From Sphingobacterium phlebotomi (GTDB lineage Bacteria > Bacteroidota > Bacteroidia > Sphingobacteriales > Sphingobacteriaceae): a stretch of DNA of 64,000 nucleotides. The translations under genes and the position numbers were made by a program. Shown here piece by piece: positions 51,145-60,465 of the stretch. The notes beneath the pieces were generated by a model, which made no database searches, was not told where the DNA came from, and saw only the letters and a list, made by a program, of their open reading frames with translations. The stretch covers positions 62,001 through 126,000 of the forward strand of contig NZ_VTAV01000014.1 of assembly GCF_008180195.1 (NCBI RefSeq). Reading direction: 5' to 3'. Position 1 is the first letter of the stretch; every line of letters starts with the position of its first letter.

Positions 51145-52200
51145 ATGAGTGAAAAACTAAAAATAGGTATTACCATAGGGGATGTAAACGGCATCGGATT
51201 AGAAGTGATTATCAAATCGTTGATGGATAGTCGGGTGTTGGATTACTTCACACCGGTTGTTTATGGCAATACTAAAGTTGCTTCATTCCACCGAAAAGCG
51301 ATCGGCGTACAGGATTTTAGTTTTAATGTTATCCATCATCCGGACCAAGCGAATCCTAAACGTGCCAACATGATTAATTGTTGGCAAGAAGATGTGAAGA
51401 TTACATTGGGCGAGCAAAACGAAATCGGAGGGAAATATGCCTTTCTTTCTTTGGAAAGGGCTTCGGAAGACCTTCGTAATGGTAAACTCGATGCGTTGGT
51501 CACTGCACCTATTAATAAACACAATATACAGCAAGACGGTTTTCATTTTCCGGGGCATACCGAATATTTGCAATCCAAGATGGAAGCGCCAGATGTTTTG
51601 ATGTTTATGATTGCTGAGGAGCTTCGTATAGGGGTTGTTACAGGGCATATTCCTGTGAAGGAAATTGCGGGAACGATAACAGGAGATGCTATTTTACAGA
51701 AATTACGGATGATGAACGAAAGTCTAAAAAAAGACTTTTGGATAGAGAAACCCAAAATAGCGGTACTGGGATTAAATCCCCATGCGGGAGATAATGGATT
51801 AATCGGTACGGAAGATGAAGAGATTATTGCGCCGACTATCCAAAAGGCAAAAGAAGAAGGAATTTTCTGTTTTGGGCCTTACCCGGCCGATGGTTTTTTT
51901 GCAAGCGATACGTATACCAAATTTGATGGTGTTTTAGCGATGTATCACGATCAGGGCTTGATCCCTTTTAAACATATTGCTTCTCGTAAAGGAGTCAACT
52001 ATACGGCAGGATTACCTATTGTCCGGACATCTCCAGATCATGGAACAGGGTATGACATTGCTGGGAAAAATATGGCCTCCCATGAATCTTTTCTAGAAGC
52101 GATTTTTTCTGCTGTTCATATCGTAAAACGTCGTCGGGAGCAAGAAGAGCTCGTTGCCAATCCTCTCCCGTTTCGTCGCTTGTCAAAAGATAGGGATTAG
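51145..52200 (+). CDS. pdxA: 4-hydroxythreonine-4-phosphate dehydrogenase
   Basis: PdxA oxidises 4-phosphohydroxy-threonine in the DXP-independent arm of pyridoxal phosphate synthesis. The 351-aa protein begins MSEKLKIGITIGDVNGIGLE, with the GDxNGIG motif. Metal/substrate histidines are in HFPGHTEYL, AMYHDQGLIPFKHIA and the end motif PDHGTGYDIAGKNMA. The start was moved from TTG 51124 to ATG 51145 because the TTG lies in the promoter box. The tRNA nucleotidyltransferase gene follows but has its own promoter-like box. Confidence 0.96.
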   Translation: MSEKLKIGITIGDVNGIGLEVIIKSLMDSRVLDYFTPVVYGNTKVASFHRKAIGVQDFSFNVIHHPDQANPKRANMINCWQEDVKITLGEQNEIGGKYAFLSLERASEDLRNGKLDALVTAPINKHNIQQDGFHFPGHTEYLQSKMEAPDVLMFMIAEELRIGVVTGHIPVKEIAGTITGDAILQKLRMMNESLKKDFWIEKPKIAVLGLNPHAGDNGLIGTEDEEIIAPTIQKAKEEGIFCFGPYPADGFFASDTYTKFDGVLAMYHDQGLIPFKHIASRKGVNYTAGLPIVRTSPDHGTGYDIAGKNMASHESFLEAIFSAVHIVKRRREQEELVANPLPFRRLSKDRD

Positions 52201-52228
52201 TAGGGAGCAGTTTGTACGAAATAATCTG

Positions 52229-52236
52229 TATTTTTG
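52229..52236 (+). promoter_or_regulatory. -7 promoter element of the tRNA nucleotidyltransferase gene
   Basis: TATTTTTG matches TAnnTTTG, 33 bp before the ATG at 52270; it contains the TTG at 52234. A TTTG at 52211 is too close (14 bp) to be a standard -33 box. Confidence 0.45.
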
Positions 52237-52269
52237 CCCGCTGTTGGCGTTGAGCCTAGAGAAGAAGCT

Positions 52270-53688
52270 ATGCGAGAAAATTTACAACATCCTATTTTTC
52301 AAATCATCAGAGATTTAGCGGATAAAGAAAAGGTCAAATGCTATGTAGTTGGTGGTTATGTTCGTGATTGCATCATGAGACGGTCCTTTAAAAACGATGT
52401 TGATTTGGTTGTGATTGGGAGTGGGATTGATTTTGCTTCTAAGCTTGGCGAAATTCTACATACTAATGTCGCCGTCTACAAAAGTTTTGGAACAGCGATG
52501 TTGGCACATGATGGTATCAATTTGGAATTTGTAGGTGCCCGTAAAGAATCTTATCGTTCCAACTCTAGAAAACCTATTGTAGAGGATGGTACGCTTGAAG
52601 ATGATCAATACCGCAGGGATTTTACGATTAATGCTATGGCGTACTGTTTGAATGCCGAGCGTTTTGGCGAACTGTTAGATCCTTTTGGGGGGGTAGAGGA
52701 TATTCAAAACCGCATTATTCGAACACCGCTCGACCCGGCTATCACATTTTCGGATGATCCGTTACGCATGATGCGTGCCATTCGCTTTGCCACACAACTT
52801 AATTTTAAGATTGACGTGAAAGCAATTCAGGCTATTGTAGAAAATGCAGAACGGATTAAAATTATTTCTAAGGAGCGCATTATAGATGAATTAAATAAAA
52901 TTGTTATGGCATCTAAGCCATCCATTGGTTTTCGCTACCTATTCGATACCGGGCTGTTGAAAATTATTTTTCCGGCGATGTACAATTTACAAGGAGTAGA
53001 TGTCATAGATGGACGTGGACATAAAGACAATTTTTATCATACATTGGAAGTTTTAGACAACGTAGCAGAGCTATCGGATGATTTATGGTTGCGGTGGGCG
53101 GCGATTATGCATGATATAGCAAAGCCCGCGACAAAACGATACGACAAAAGGGTAGGGTGGACCTTTCATGGGCACGAAGACCGTGGTGCGAGGATGGTGC
53201 CGAAGATTTTTGCCGAATTGAAACTTCCGCTCCACGATAGAATGAAATTCGTCCAAAAACTGGTACACCTACATCTACGGCCGATAGTGTTGGCCCAAGA
53301 TATTGTGACAGACTCCGCGGTACGCCGGCTGCTCTATGAAGCCGGAGATGATATTGATGCACTGATGCTTTTATGTCATGCCGATGTGACAACTAAGAAT
53401 GAGTTTAAGAAGAAAAAATACCGCAGTAATTTTGAGCTGGTAAAGCAGAAGTTGAAGGATGTAGAAGAACGGGATAAGATTCGTAATTGGCAACCTCCTG
53501 TGTCGGGAGAGGATATTATGGCACTTTTTGGAATAGGACCGGGACGTACGGTTGGCATAATCAAAAACACCATTAGAGAAGCTATTTTGGAAGGGGAAAT
53601 TCCTAATTCCCGTGAAGAGGCTTTGTCTTTCATCTTAAAAAAAGGAAAACAGTTAGGGTTATCACCCAAAACGAATACGGTACTTTAA
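52270..53688 (+). CDS. tRNA nucleotidyltransferase / poly(A) polymerase with HD domain
   Basis: A 472-aa class II nucleotidyltransferase, probably the CCA-adding enzyme that builds or repairs tRNA 3' ends. The head has VVGGYVRDCIMRR and NDVDLVVIG (the two metal aspartates, about 38-46), RRDFTINAMAY and DPLRMMRAIRFA. A HD phosphohydrolase domain follows (MHDIAKPATKR, HG/HED at FHGHEDRG, C-terminal HADVTTKN). The ATG at 52270 (MRENLQHPIFQ) was chosen since the upstream TTG is in a promoter box. It could alternatively be a poly(A) polymerase; single copies in this group are usually CCA enzymes. Confidence 0.92.
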   Translation: MRENLQHPIFQIIRDLADKEKVKCYVVGGYVRDCIMRRSFKNDVDLVVIGSGIDFASKLGEILHTNVAVYKSFGTAMLAHDGINLEFVGARKESYRSNSRKPIVEDGTLEDDQYRRDFTINAMAYCLNAERFGELLDPFGGVEDIQNRIIRTPLDPAITFSDDPLRMMRAIRFATQLNFKIDVKAIQAIVENAERIKIISKERIIDELNKIVMASKPSIGFRYLFDTGLLKIIFPAMYNLQGVDVIDGRGHKDNFYHTLEVLDNVAELSDDLWLRWAAIMHDIAKPATKRYDKRVGWTFHGHEDRGARMVPKIFAELKLPLHDRMKFVQKLVHLHLRPIVLAQDIVTDSAVRRLLYEAGDDIDALMLLCHADVTTKNEFKKKKYRSNFELVKQKLKDVEERDKIRNWQPPVSGEDIMALFGIGPGRTVGIIKNTIREAILEGEIPNSREEALSFILKKGKQLGLSPKTNTVL

Positions 53689-53752
53689 TTTTTTAAAAAT
53701 TATTGTAATTTTAACCTTTGTATAAACGATAAACTAAACGATACGATTTAGA

Positions 53753-54334
53753 ATGGCTATTTACAGATTTCGAGTAACTTTTGAGGATTATGAGGACGTG
53801 TATCGAGAAATAGATATGCCCTCAAAAGCTACATTTTTAGAATTGCATCAGGCTATCCATAACGCTACCGGTTACACTCCAGATGTTTCTTCCTCCTTTT
53901 ATGTTAGTAATGACCAATGGAAGAAAGGAACAGAGATTGCTTTTTTGCCTACGGAGAGAAAGCAGAGCAACGGAGTGATAGAAATGGAGGGTATTCGTTT
54001 GAGCAAGTTTATCGATGACCCGCACCAAAAATTTTATTACATCTATAATTTTGACCGTCCTTACGACTTTCATGTCGAGCTTATTAAAATTTTGAAAGAG
54101 GAGGATGGTAAGGAATACCCATGCGTGTTTAAAGCAGTCGGAACAGTGCCTAAGCCAGTGGCTGCTGCGAATTTTCCGTTATCGACTGCAGAAGATGATG
54201 ATGAAGATGAAGATTTGCCAACAGACGATACAGAATACGGGGTTGACGAAGATGAAGAATTCGATTTATTTGATGGTGAAGAGGAAGAAGGAGGAGAAGA
54301 TGAGGGAGCTAGTGGAGTGGAAGATGAATATTGA
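53753..54334 (+). CDS. pRiA4b ORF-3/IS1096 TnpR-like protein
   Basis: A 193-aa protein with the plasmid pRiA4b ORF-3-like fold over about 1-130: MAIYRFRVTFEDYEDVYREI, LHQAIHNATGYTPDVSSSF and YIYNFDRPYDFHVELI are the usual strands and helix of PF07929-type proteins. The family is named from plasmid and IS1096 passengers but is widely chromosomal and of unknown function. The last 50 residues are extremely acidic (runs of D and E), probably disordered. It overlaps miaA by one base (TGATG), so the two are translationally coupled. Confidence 0.82.
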   Translation: MAIYRFRVTFEDYEDVYREIDMPSKATFLELHQAIHNATGYTPDVSSSFYVSNDQWKKGTEIAFLPTERKQSNGVIEMEGIRLSKFIDDPHQKFYYIYNFDRPYDFHVELIKILKEEDGKEYPCVFKAVGTVPKPVAAANFPLSTAEDDDEDEDLPTDDTEYGVDEDEEFDLFDGEEEEGGEDEGASGVEDEY

Positions 54335-55233
54335 TGACAGGTAATGCGAAGAGATTAATCGTGGTGGTCGGGCCTACTGCTGTAGGAAAGACGGCTATGG
54401 GTATTGCCTTAGCAAAACATTTTAAAACGGAGATTATTTCCGCAGATTCCAGACAGTTTTATAGGGAGATGTCCATCGGAACGGCAAAGCCGGATGTAAA
54501 TGAGCTTACGGAAGTAAGACATCATTTTATCGATTCGCATACGATTGAAGAAGAGTATTCGGCGGGTGATTTCGAAAGAGATGTTTTGTCTCTACTTGAC
54601 ATGCTATTTGAAAAGCAGGATGTAGTCGTGATGGTAGGCGGCTCGGGATTATTTGTACGTGCAGTTTGTGAGGGTCTAGATACACTCCCTAAAGCCCCAA
54701 CAGTGGTACGCGAACGTTTGAATGATATTTTTGAACGGGAAGGACTGGAACCGCTGCAACAGAAACTTAAAGAAATAGACCCTGATTATTATCGCCATGC
54801 GGATATACAAAACCCGCAGCGAGTTATCCGTGCGTTGGAAGTTTATGAAGCTACAGGACAACCTTTTTCATCCTATCGTGTGCGAGAAATGGTCAAGCGT
54901 CCGTTTGAGATCGTCACCATTGGGTTGAACATGGAGCGACAAAAGCTATACGGCCGTATAAATTTGCGTGTGGACATGATGATAGAAATGGGACTGGTGG
55001 ATGAAGTCCGCTCGTTGCTGCCATATAGAAGCAAGCCAGCGTTATTGACCGTCGGTTATGCTGAAATATTTGATTTTATTGATGGCGAAATTTCCTTAGA
55101 GGAAGCAATTTCCCGTATAAAACAGAACTCCCGACGTTATGCAAAAAGACAGATTACCTGGTTCAAAAAATATGGTGATACTGTGTGGTTTGAGCCGGAA
55201 GATTGGCAAGGGATTTTATCTTTTTTAACGTAG
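54334..55233 (+). CDS. miaA: tRNA dimethylallyltransferase
   Basis: MiaA adds a dimethylallyl group to N6 of A37 in tRNAs reading codons starting with U. The 299-aa protein has the P-loop VVGPTAVGKTAMGI (about 11-24), SADSRQFYREMSIGTAKP (the D-S-R-Q substrate motif), GGSGLFVRAVCEGL and RYAKRQITWFKKY near the C-terminus. The start is the ATG at 54334 whose A is the last base of the preceding TGA. A terminator overlaps its stop codon. Confidence 0.96.
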   Translation: MTGNAKRLIVVVGPTAVGKTAMGIALAKHFKTEIISADSRQFYREMSIGTAKPDVNELTEVRHHFIDSHTIEEEYSAGDFERDVLSLLDMLFEKQDVVVMVGGSGLFVRAVCEGLDTLPKAPTVVRERLNDIFEREGLEPLQQKLKEIDPDYYRHADIQNPQRVIRALEVYEATGQPFSSYRVREMVKRPFEIVTIGLNMERQKLYGRINLRVDMMIEMGLVDEVRSLLPYRSKPALLTVGYAEIFDFIDGEISLEEAISRIKQNSRRYAKRQITWFKKYGDTVWFEPEDWQGILSFLT

Positions 55234-55257
55234 GGGCTATGTCCCTACGTTAAAAAA
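55221..55257. terminator. Bidirectional terminator overlapping the miaA stop
   Basis: TTTTTTAACGTAGGG (55221-55235) and CCCTACGTTAAAAAA (55243-55257) are perfectly complementary over 15 bp around a 7-nt loop, between convergent miaA and ilvE. The miaA stop TAG (55231-55233) lies within the stem. Confidence 0.88.
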
Positions 55258-55261
55258 ATAA

Positions 55262-56329
55262 TTATACAATAAAATTCCATCCAAACGGGTCATCAATTTT
55301 GCCGTAACGAAGCTGATTTAAATAATCCAATACTTTGTTGGAAAACGCTCTCCCTTCCACTGGAGGTAATTCGTAATCTTGTCCTTCATAGCCAATTCTG
55401 GAGATATGCGTAACCGTCGCTGCGGTTCCGGCCGCAAATGCTTCTGATACACGGCCGTCTTTAATACCATCAATCAATTCCTGTACGGAAACCTTACGCT
55501 GCTCGGCTTTGTAACCCCATTTTTCGGCAAGTTCCATAATCGTACGGCGGGTAACGCCATGTAAAATCGTATCACCATGCGGTGTAATAATCGTATCACC
55601 GATACGGAAAATCAAATTGGCTGTACCTGCTTCCTCCACATATTTATGTTCATTGGCATCTGTCCACATGATTTGGTCATAGCCTTCGTCGTTTGCCAAC
55701 TGGGTAGGGTATAAAGAAAGCGCATAATTTCCTGCGTTTTTCGAAAATCCAACACCACCTTCTGCGGCACGTGTATAATATGTTTCCACTTTTAAGCTGA
55801 TCGGTTTGCTGTAGTAAGCACCTACCGGACAAGTAATGATGGCAAAGGTATACGACTTAGATGGATGAACACCCAATGCCGCTTCCGTTGCAAACATAAA
55901 GGGACGGATATAGAGGGATGTGCCTTCTTGTGATGGAACCCAATCACGGTCTACGTCTAATAGTGTTCTCAGTCCGTCCATAAAAATTTCTTCCGGAACT
56001 TCCGGCATCTGAAGACGTTTCGCAGATTTGTTGAAACGTTCCCAGTTTTTATCCGGACGGAATATGCTTACTGCTCCATCAGAAAATTTATAGCCTTTAA
56101 TTCCTTCAAAAATAGCTTGGCCATAATGCAAGGCAGACATCGATGGATTGACGGTAAACTCTCCATAAGGGACGACAGCCACATCCTGCCATGCTCCGTT
56201 ATCATACGTGGCAACTAACATGTGGTCAGACATGATTGCACCAAACTTCAAATTGCTGAAATCTACTTGCGAGAGTCTTGATTCTTTCGTTGGCTCTACG
56301 CGAATGGAATAGGTATTCGTATCGCTCAT
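55262..56329 (-). CDS. ilvE: Branched-chain-amino-acid aminotransferase
   Basis: A 355-aa fold type IV PLP enzyme that makes leucine, isoleucine and valine from their 2-oxoacids. The family signatures include FEGIKGYKFSDGAVSIFRPD, LYIRPFMFATEAALGVHPS, the PLP lysine in GVGFSKNAGNYALSL (about 205), and EEAGTANLIF. It is the longer (eukaryote-like) subtype. The start is ATG 56329; a GTG one codon upstream is the last part of a 21-bp palindrome that directly abuts the start codon. Confidence 0.95.
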   Translation of the reverse strand: MSDTNTYSIRVEPTKESRLSQVDFSNLKFGAIMSDHMLVATYDNGAWQDVAVVPYGEFTVNPSMSALHYGQAIFEGIKGYKFSDGAVSIFRPDKNWERFNKSAKRLQMPEVPEEIFMDGLRTLLDVDRDWVPSQEGTSLYIRPFMFATEAALGVHPSKSYTFAIITCPVGAYYSKPISLKVETYYTRAAEGGVGFSKNAGNYALSLYPTQLANDEGYDQIMWTDANEHKYVEEAGTANLIFRIGDTIITPHGDTILHGVTRRTIMELAEKWGYKAEQRKVSVQELIDGIKDGRVSEAFAAGTAATVTHISRIGYEGQDYELPPVEGRAFSNKVLDYLNQLRYGKIDDPFGWNFIV

Positions 56330-56350
56330 CACATTAAAATTTTTAATGTG
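56330..56350. promoter_or_regulatory. 21-bp perfect palindrome abutting the ilvE start codon
   Basis: CACATTAAAA (56330-56339), one T, TTTTAATGTG (56341-56350) directly precede the ilvE ATG. A -7-like TACTTTTT lies upstream on the minus strand. The position would let a bound protein or the RNA hairpin control ilvE initiation. Confidence 0.55.
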
Positions 56351-56379
56351 TGCAATTTAGGAAAAAAGTATGAATATAA

Positions 56380-57894
56380 TTAAGCATTCATTATTTTCAA
56401 CAATGCTTCAAGATAGGTTCTTTCATTCGCGAGGCGGGGAACTTTATTTTGACCGCCGAGCTTCCCACGGCTTTTCATCCATTTATAAAAGGTATCCTTT
56501 TCAGCACAATGGATAATGGGGTAAGCTAATGCTAAATCCTTGAAGCGCTTGGCATCATAATCCGAATTGATTTCCCGTAGGGTGTTATCTAATGCGTCGC
56601 AGAACTGTTTAAAATCATGGGGTTGTTTCTCGAATTCAATAATCCATTCATGCGCACCTGCCTCCCCGTTTCTGAAATAAACAGGACCAGCCGTATAGTC
56701 GCGGATAATGGCATCCGTTGCGCGGCAAGCTATTTGCAGTGCATGCTCCGCATTATCCACAATGAGTTCTTCCCCGAAAGTATTGATATAGTGTTTTGTA
56801 CGTCCGGATATTTGAAAGCGATAAGGCGATACAGAGGTGAATTTAATAGTATCTCCGATTTTATAACGCCATAATCCGGCATTCGTGGATATGATTAAAG
56901 CATAATTCTTTCCAATCTCTACCTCGTCTAATCGCAGTGTTGGTGGATGTTCTTCGTGAGCGTGTTCCATGGGCAGAAATTCGTAGTAAATACCATAATC
57001 CAGCATGAGGAGGAGATCCTCTGAATCCGATTGGTCCTGTAGACCAAAATATCCCTCAGAAGCATTGTAGTTTTCGAGATAATACATGTCATCCGAAGGA
57101 ATCAGTTGTTTGAATAGATCCCGATACGGTTTGAAACTTACGCCGCCATGTCCATAAAATTCGAGGTTAGGCCATACTTCCAGGAGATTGCTTTTTCCTG
57201 TTATTTCCAATATTCGCTTTGCCATGACAATATTCCATGTTGGAACGCCCGCTAGGCTAGTGACATTCTCCTTAATGGTAATCTGGGCAATTTGTTCGAT
57301 TTTTTCTTCAAAATTCGGATTTAAAGTTACTTCCAGGTTAGGTGTACGTTTAAATTCTGCCCAGAAAGGGAGATTTCGAATAAGAATAGAAGACAGATCA
57401 CCATAATAAGAATCTGGGCTGAAGTTATTAATCTGAGAGGATCCTCCAATCACAACCGACTTTCCCGTAAAGACTTTATTTTCTGGTTTGTTATGGCAAT
57501 AAATAGAGAGCATATCTTTCCCGCCTTGATAGTGGCAATCTTCTAAAGCCTCCATACTCACGGGGATAAACTTAGAGCGATCTGAGGTGGTGCCCGATGA
57601 TTTTGCAAACCATTTGATATCGGAAGGCCATACTAAGTTTTGTTCCCCTTTGATCATGCGGTCCACATACCCTTTAATATCATCATAGTCTTGAATCGGA
57701 ACGCGATCTTTATATTGTTCCGGTGTCAGGATGCTGTTGTAGTCGTATTTTCTACCCCATTCCGTTGCTTCCGCAGTGGAAATCAAACTTTGAAACCATT
57801 CTTCCTGTACATCATGGGGATATTTCATGAAAAGCTCAATCTGATGAATGCGCTTTTTCATAATCCATGTGAAGAGAGAATTTAGTAATGCCAT
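56380..57894 (-). CDS. GH3 family acyl-adenylating protein
   Basis: A 504-aa protein of the GH3 (auxin-responsive promoter) family, known in plants as acyl-acid amido synthetases and widespread but uncharacterised in Bacteroidota. The ATP-binding signature is WFAKSSGTTSDRSKFIPVS (about 109-127); GHGGVSFKPYRDLF and YNASEGYFGLQDQ are the second and third nucleotide motifs; LWRYKIGDTIKF precedes the C-terminal domain (RTKHYINTFGEELIVDNAE). It lies between lptB and ilvE on the minus strand (25-bp gap to lptB). The acyl substrate is unknown. Confidence 0.9.
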   Translation of the reverse strand: MALLNSLFTWIMKKRIHQIELFMKYPHDVQEEWFQSLISTAEATEWGRKYDYNSILTPEQYKDRVPIQDYDDIKGYVDRMIKGEQNLVWPSDIKWFAKSSGTTSDRSKFIPVSMEALEDCHYQGGKDMLSIYCHNKPENKVFTGKSVVIGGSSQINNFSPDSYYGDLSSILIRNLPFWAEFKRTPNLEVTLNPNFEEKIEQIAQITIKENVTSLAGVPTWNIVMAKRILEITGKSNLLEVWPNLEFYGHGGVSFKPYRDLFKQLIPSDDMYYLENYNASEGYFGLQDQSDSEDLLLMLDYGIYYEFLPMEHAHEEHPPTLRLDEVEIGKNYALIISTNAGLWRYKIGDTIKFTSVSPYRFQISGRTKHYINTFGEELIVDNAEHALQIACRATDAIIRDYTAGPVYFRNGEAGAHEWIIEFEKQPHDFKQFCDALDNTLREINSDYDAKRFKDLALAYPIIHCAEKDTFYKWMKSRGKLGGQNKVPRLANERTYLEALLKIMNA

Positions 57895-57919
57895 ATGTAA
57901 AGGATCCCGTTCGCTAATT

Positions 57920-58654
57920 TTATAGTTTTTTCCTTCTCAACTCAAAATGACGACCCAAATAAAATTTACGAGCTAATTCATTATCTGCGATTTCTTCGGG
58001 AGTTCCCGTCAACATAATCTTTCCCTCGGTCAGCAGATAAGCTCTATCGGTGATGGACAATGTCTCTTGTACATTATGGTCGGTAATCAGTACGCCAATG
58101 TTTTTCCGTTTGAGTTTAGAGACAATCGTTTGTATCTCTTCCACCGCGATAGGGTCGACACCGGCAAAAGGTTCATCCAATAAGATGAAATGTGGATTCG
58201 CAGCTAACGCCCGGGCTATCTCCGTACGACGTCTTTCTCCTCCTGATAAGAGATCTCCACGGTTCTTGCGGACTCTATGTAAACTGAATTCTGTTAATAG
58301 CTCTTCCAGTTTCTCCAAGCGTTCTTCTTTATTTTTATAGTGTATTTCTAGGACGGCAAGGATGTTGTTTTCTACGGATAGCTTTCGGAATACCGATGCT
58401 TCTTGTGCCAGATAACCGATTCCCTTTTGCGCACGTTGAAACATAGCATCTTGTGTGATTTCTTGGTTATCTAAAAAAACATGGCCGTCGTTTGGTTTAA
58501 TCAATCCCACAATCATGTAGAAGGAGGTCGTCTTCCCGGCGCCATTAGGGCCTAGTAATCCGACAATTTCGCCTTGTTCGACATGGAAAGACACATCATT
58601 AACAACTGTTCGTTGTTTGTATTTTTTGATTAAATGTTCTGCCTTTAAAATCAT
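57920..58654 (-). CDS. lptB: LPS export ABC transporter ATPase LptB
   Basis: A 244-aa ABC ATPase that powers LPS extraction with LptF/LptG. Walker A GLLGPNGAGKTTSFY (about 33-47), Q-loop YLAQEASVFRKLSVENNI, signature LLSGGERRRTEIARALAAN, Walker B FILLDEPFAGVDPIAV and H-loop LITDHNVQETL. The GVDPIAV and EASVF residues favour LptB over other ABC proteins. recJ is upstream (33-bp gap), GH3 downstream. One LptF/G-like permease is at 5567-6649. Confidence 0.95.
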   Translation of the reverse strand: MILKAEHLIKKYKQRTVVNDVSFHVEQGEIVGLLGPNGAGKTTSFYMIVGLIKPNDGHVFLDNQEITQDAMFQRAQKGIGYLAQEASVFRKLSVENNILAVLEIHYKNKEERLEKLEELLTEFSLHRVRKNRGDLLSGGERRRTEIARALAANPHFILLDEPFAGVDPIAVEEIQTIVSKLKRKNIGVLITDHNVQETLSITDRAYLLTEGKIMLTGTPEEIADNELARKFYLGRHFELRRKKL

Positions 58655-58687
58655 CTGTTACGTTAACCGTTTGATTACAAATATATT

Positions 58688-60382
58688 TTAATATCGTATT
58701 GCTTTGATATTTAATTGCAAATTCTTTTTACCCCGCCAATTATTCTCTTCAATAGTGTAACAGATATCAAATGGATGCCCTGCATTAATATGGTTTATGT
58801 ATTCTGCTAGCCCGAAACCTATACAATCGAACGACATGGAGTCTTCTTGCTTTATCGATATTTTGATGTGATTTGTGCCGACGATATATCCGGATCCTTG
58901 TACTTTACGCGTGAGAAGAACAGGAGCTTCGTTCTGTGGACCAAAAGGTTCAAATTGCTTTAATAGACGGTAAAATTTGTTGTCGATGTTTTTAAGATTT
59001 AGCTCCGTTTCTATGCGTACTTCCTGTTGGAGCATTTCGGGTGTAATACTGTTTTGTACTACTGCTTCGAATTTTTCTTGAAATGCCGGTACATTTTCTA
59101 CGCGCATCGTGAGACCCGCTGCATATTTATGTCCGCCATACTGATCTAACAAATCTGCACATTCACTCAACGCTTCATAAAGGTCAAAACCCAATACGGA
59201 ACGTGCCGAACCGGCAATATGCCCATTGGTTTGTGTGAGTATAACTGTTGGTCGGTAGTACTTTTCTGTCAAGCGCGAAGCCACAATGCCGATCACGCCT
59301 TTGTGCCAATCTGCTTTAAAAAGCACAGTGGATTTGCGTTGTTTTAATACCTCATCGTTATCAAGGATATCCAACGCTTCCTCGGTTATCTTGAAGTCAA
59401 AACCTTTGCGCACGGTATTCTGGTCATCAACAGTCGTCGAATAAGCTTCGGCCTCTGCCAGCGATTTTGAAATCAATAGTTTCACGGCATCTTTTGCATG
59501 TTCGATACGTCCGGCGGCATTGATACGCGGACCGATCTGAAAAACGATATCTCCTACGGAAAAATGTCCACTTTTATTGGAGGAGAGGTTAATGAGTGCT
59601 TGGAGTCCACAGCTGGGGTTGGTGTTTAATTTTTTGAGTCCAAAATGAGTAAGTACCCGGTTTTCTCCTGTAATCGGTACAATGTCTGAAGCAATGCTCA
59701 CAGCCACCAAATCAAGGTATTGGTAGGCAAGCTGCGTATCCATGTCGTTTTTTTGAACAAAAGCTTGGATTAATTTAAAACCTATACCGCATCCCGATAG
59801 TTCTTTGTAGGGATAGGGGCAATCAACCCTTTTAGGATCCAATACTGCCACGGCGTCTGGAATAGTGCTGCCGGGCAAATGATGATCCCCAATGATGAAA
59901 TCAATCCCTTTAGCTTTTGCATAATTGATTTTTTCAATGGCTTTAATACCACAATCTAGCGCAATAATCAAAGAGAAGCCATTTTCCGCTGCATAGTCAA
60001 TCCCTGTGAAGGAGATGCCGTACCCCTCTAGGTATCGGTCGGGGATATAAAATTCCAACCCCGAATGGAAGTCACGAAAAAAACTATAGACAACCGAAAC
60101 AGCAGTAGTACCATCGACATCATAATCGCCGTATATCAAAATTTTTTCCTTGTTGCCGATTGCTCTTTCAATTCGGGATATGGCTTTATCCATATCTTTC
60201 ATCAGAAAAGGATCGTGTAATAAATCAAAGCTCGGGCGAAAAAAATGCTTGGCCTGCTGATAGGTTTCGATATCACGGTTAAGAAGTAGTTCTGCTATTA
60301 CAGCGTTTATACCCAACTCATCACACAGTTTGTTGGTTTTTTGAACATTGTTTTTTGGCTTAACCACCCATCTTTTTTGCAT
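58688..60382 (-). CDS. recJ: Single-stranded-DNA-specific exonuclease RecJ
   Basis: A 564-aa DHH-superfamily 5'-3' exonuclease for recombination and mismatch repair. Metal motifs: IYGDYDVDGTTAVSVVYSF (about 78-96), LIALDCGIKA, FIIGDHHLPG (DHH), SIASDIVPITGENR and, in the DHHA1 domain, QYGGHKYAAGLTM. The C-terminal OB-like domain ends with the protein. Length is normal for the family. First gene of the run recJ-lptB-GH3-ilvE on the minus strand. Confidence 0.96.
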   Translation of the reverse strand: MQKRWVVKPKNNVQKTNKLCDELGINAVIAELLLNRDIETYQQAKHFFRPSFDLLHDPFLMKDMDKAISRIERAIGNKEKILIYGDYDVDGTTAVSVVYSFFRDFHSGLEFYIPDRYLEGYGISFTGIDYAAENGFSLIIALDCGIKAIEKINYAKAKGIDFIIGDHHLPGSTIPDAVAVLDPKRVDCPYPYKELSGCGIGFKLIQAFVQKNDMDTQLAYQYLDLVAVSIASDIVPITGENRVLTHFGLKKLNTNPSCGLQALINLSSNKSGHFSVGDIVFQIGPRINAAGRIEHAKDAVKLLISKSLAEAEAYSTTVDDQNTVRKGFDFKITEEALDILDNDEVLKQRKSTVLFKADWHKGVIGIVASRLTEKYYRPTVILTQTNGHIAGSARSVLGFDLYEALSECADLLDQYGGHKYAAGLTMRVENVPAFQEKFEAVVQNSITPEMLQQEVRIETELNLKNIDNKFYRLLKQFEPFGPQNEAPVLLTRKVQGSGYIVGTNHIKISIKQEDSMSFDCIGFGLAEYINHINAGHPFDICYTIEENNWRGKKNLQLNIKAIRY

Positions 60383-60465
60383 ATCGTTGCCGTTGTATTA
60401 ACGTGTAAATATACATTTTGTAAATGGGTTTACCTAATAAGGAAGGCGGTTTGGGATATTTTTGT

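Noticed and set aside
53753..54334. Mobile element passenger
   Set aside because: The family name comes from plasmid and IS1096 genes, but there are no inverted repeats or transposase here and it is coupled to miaA.
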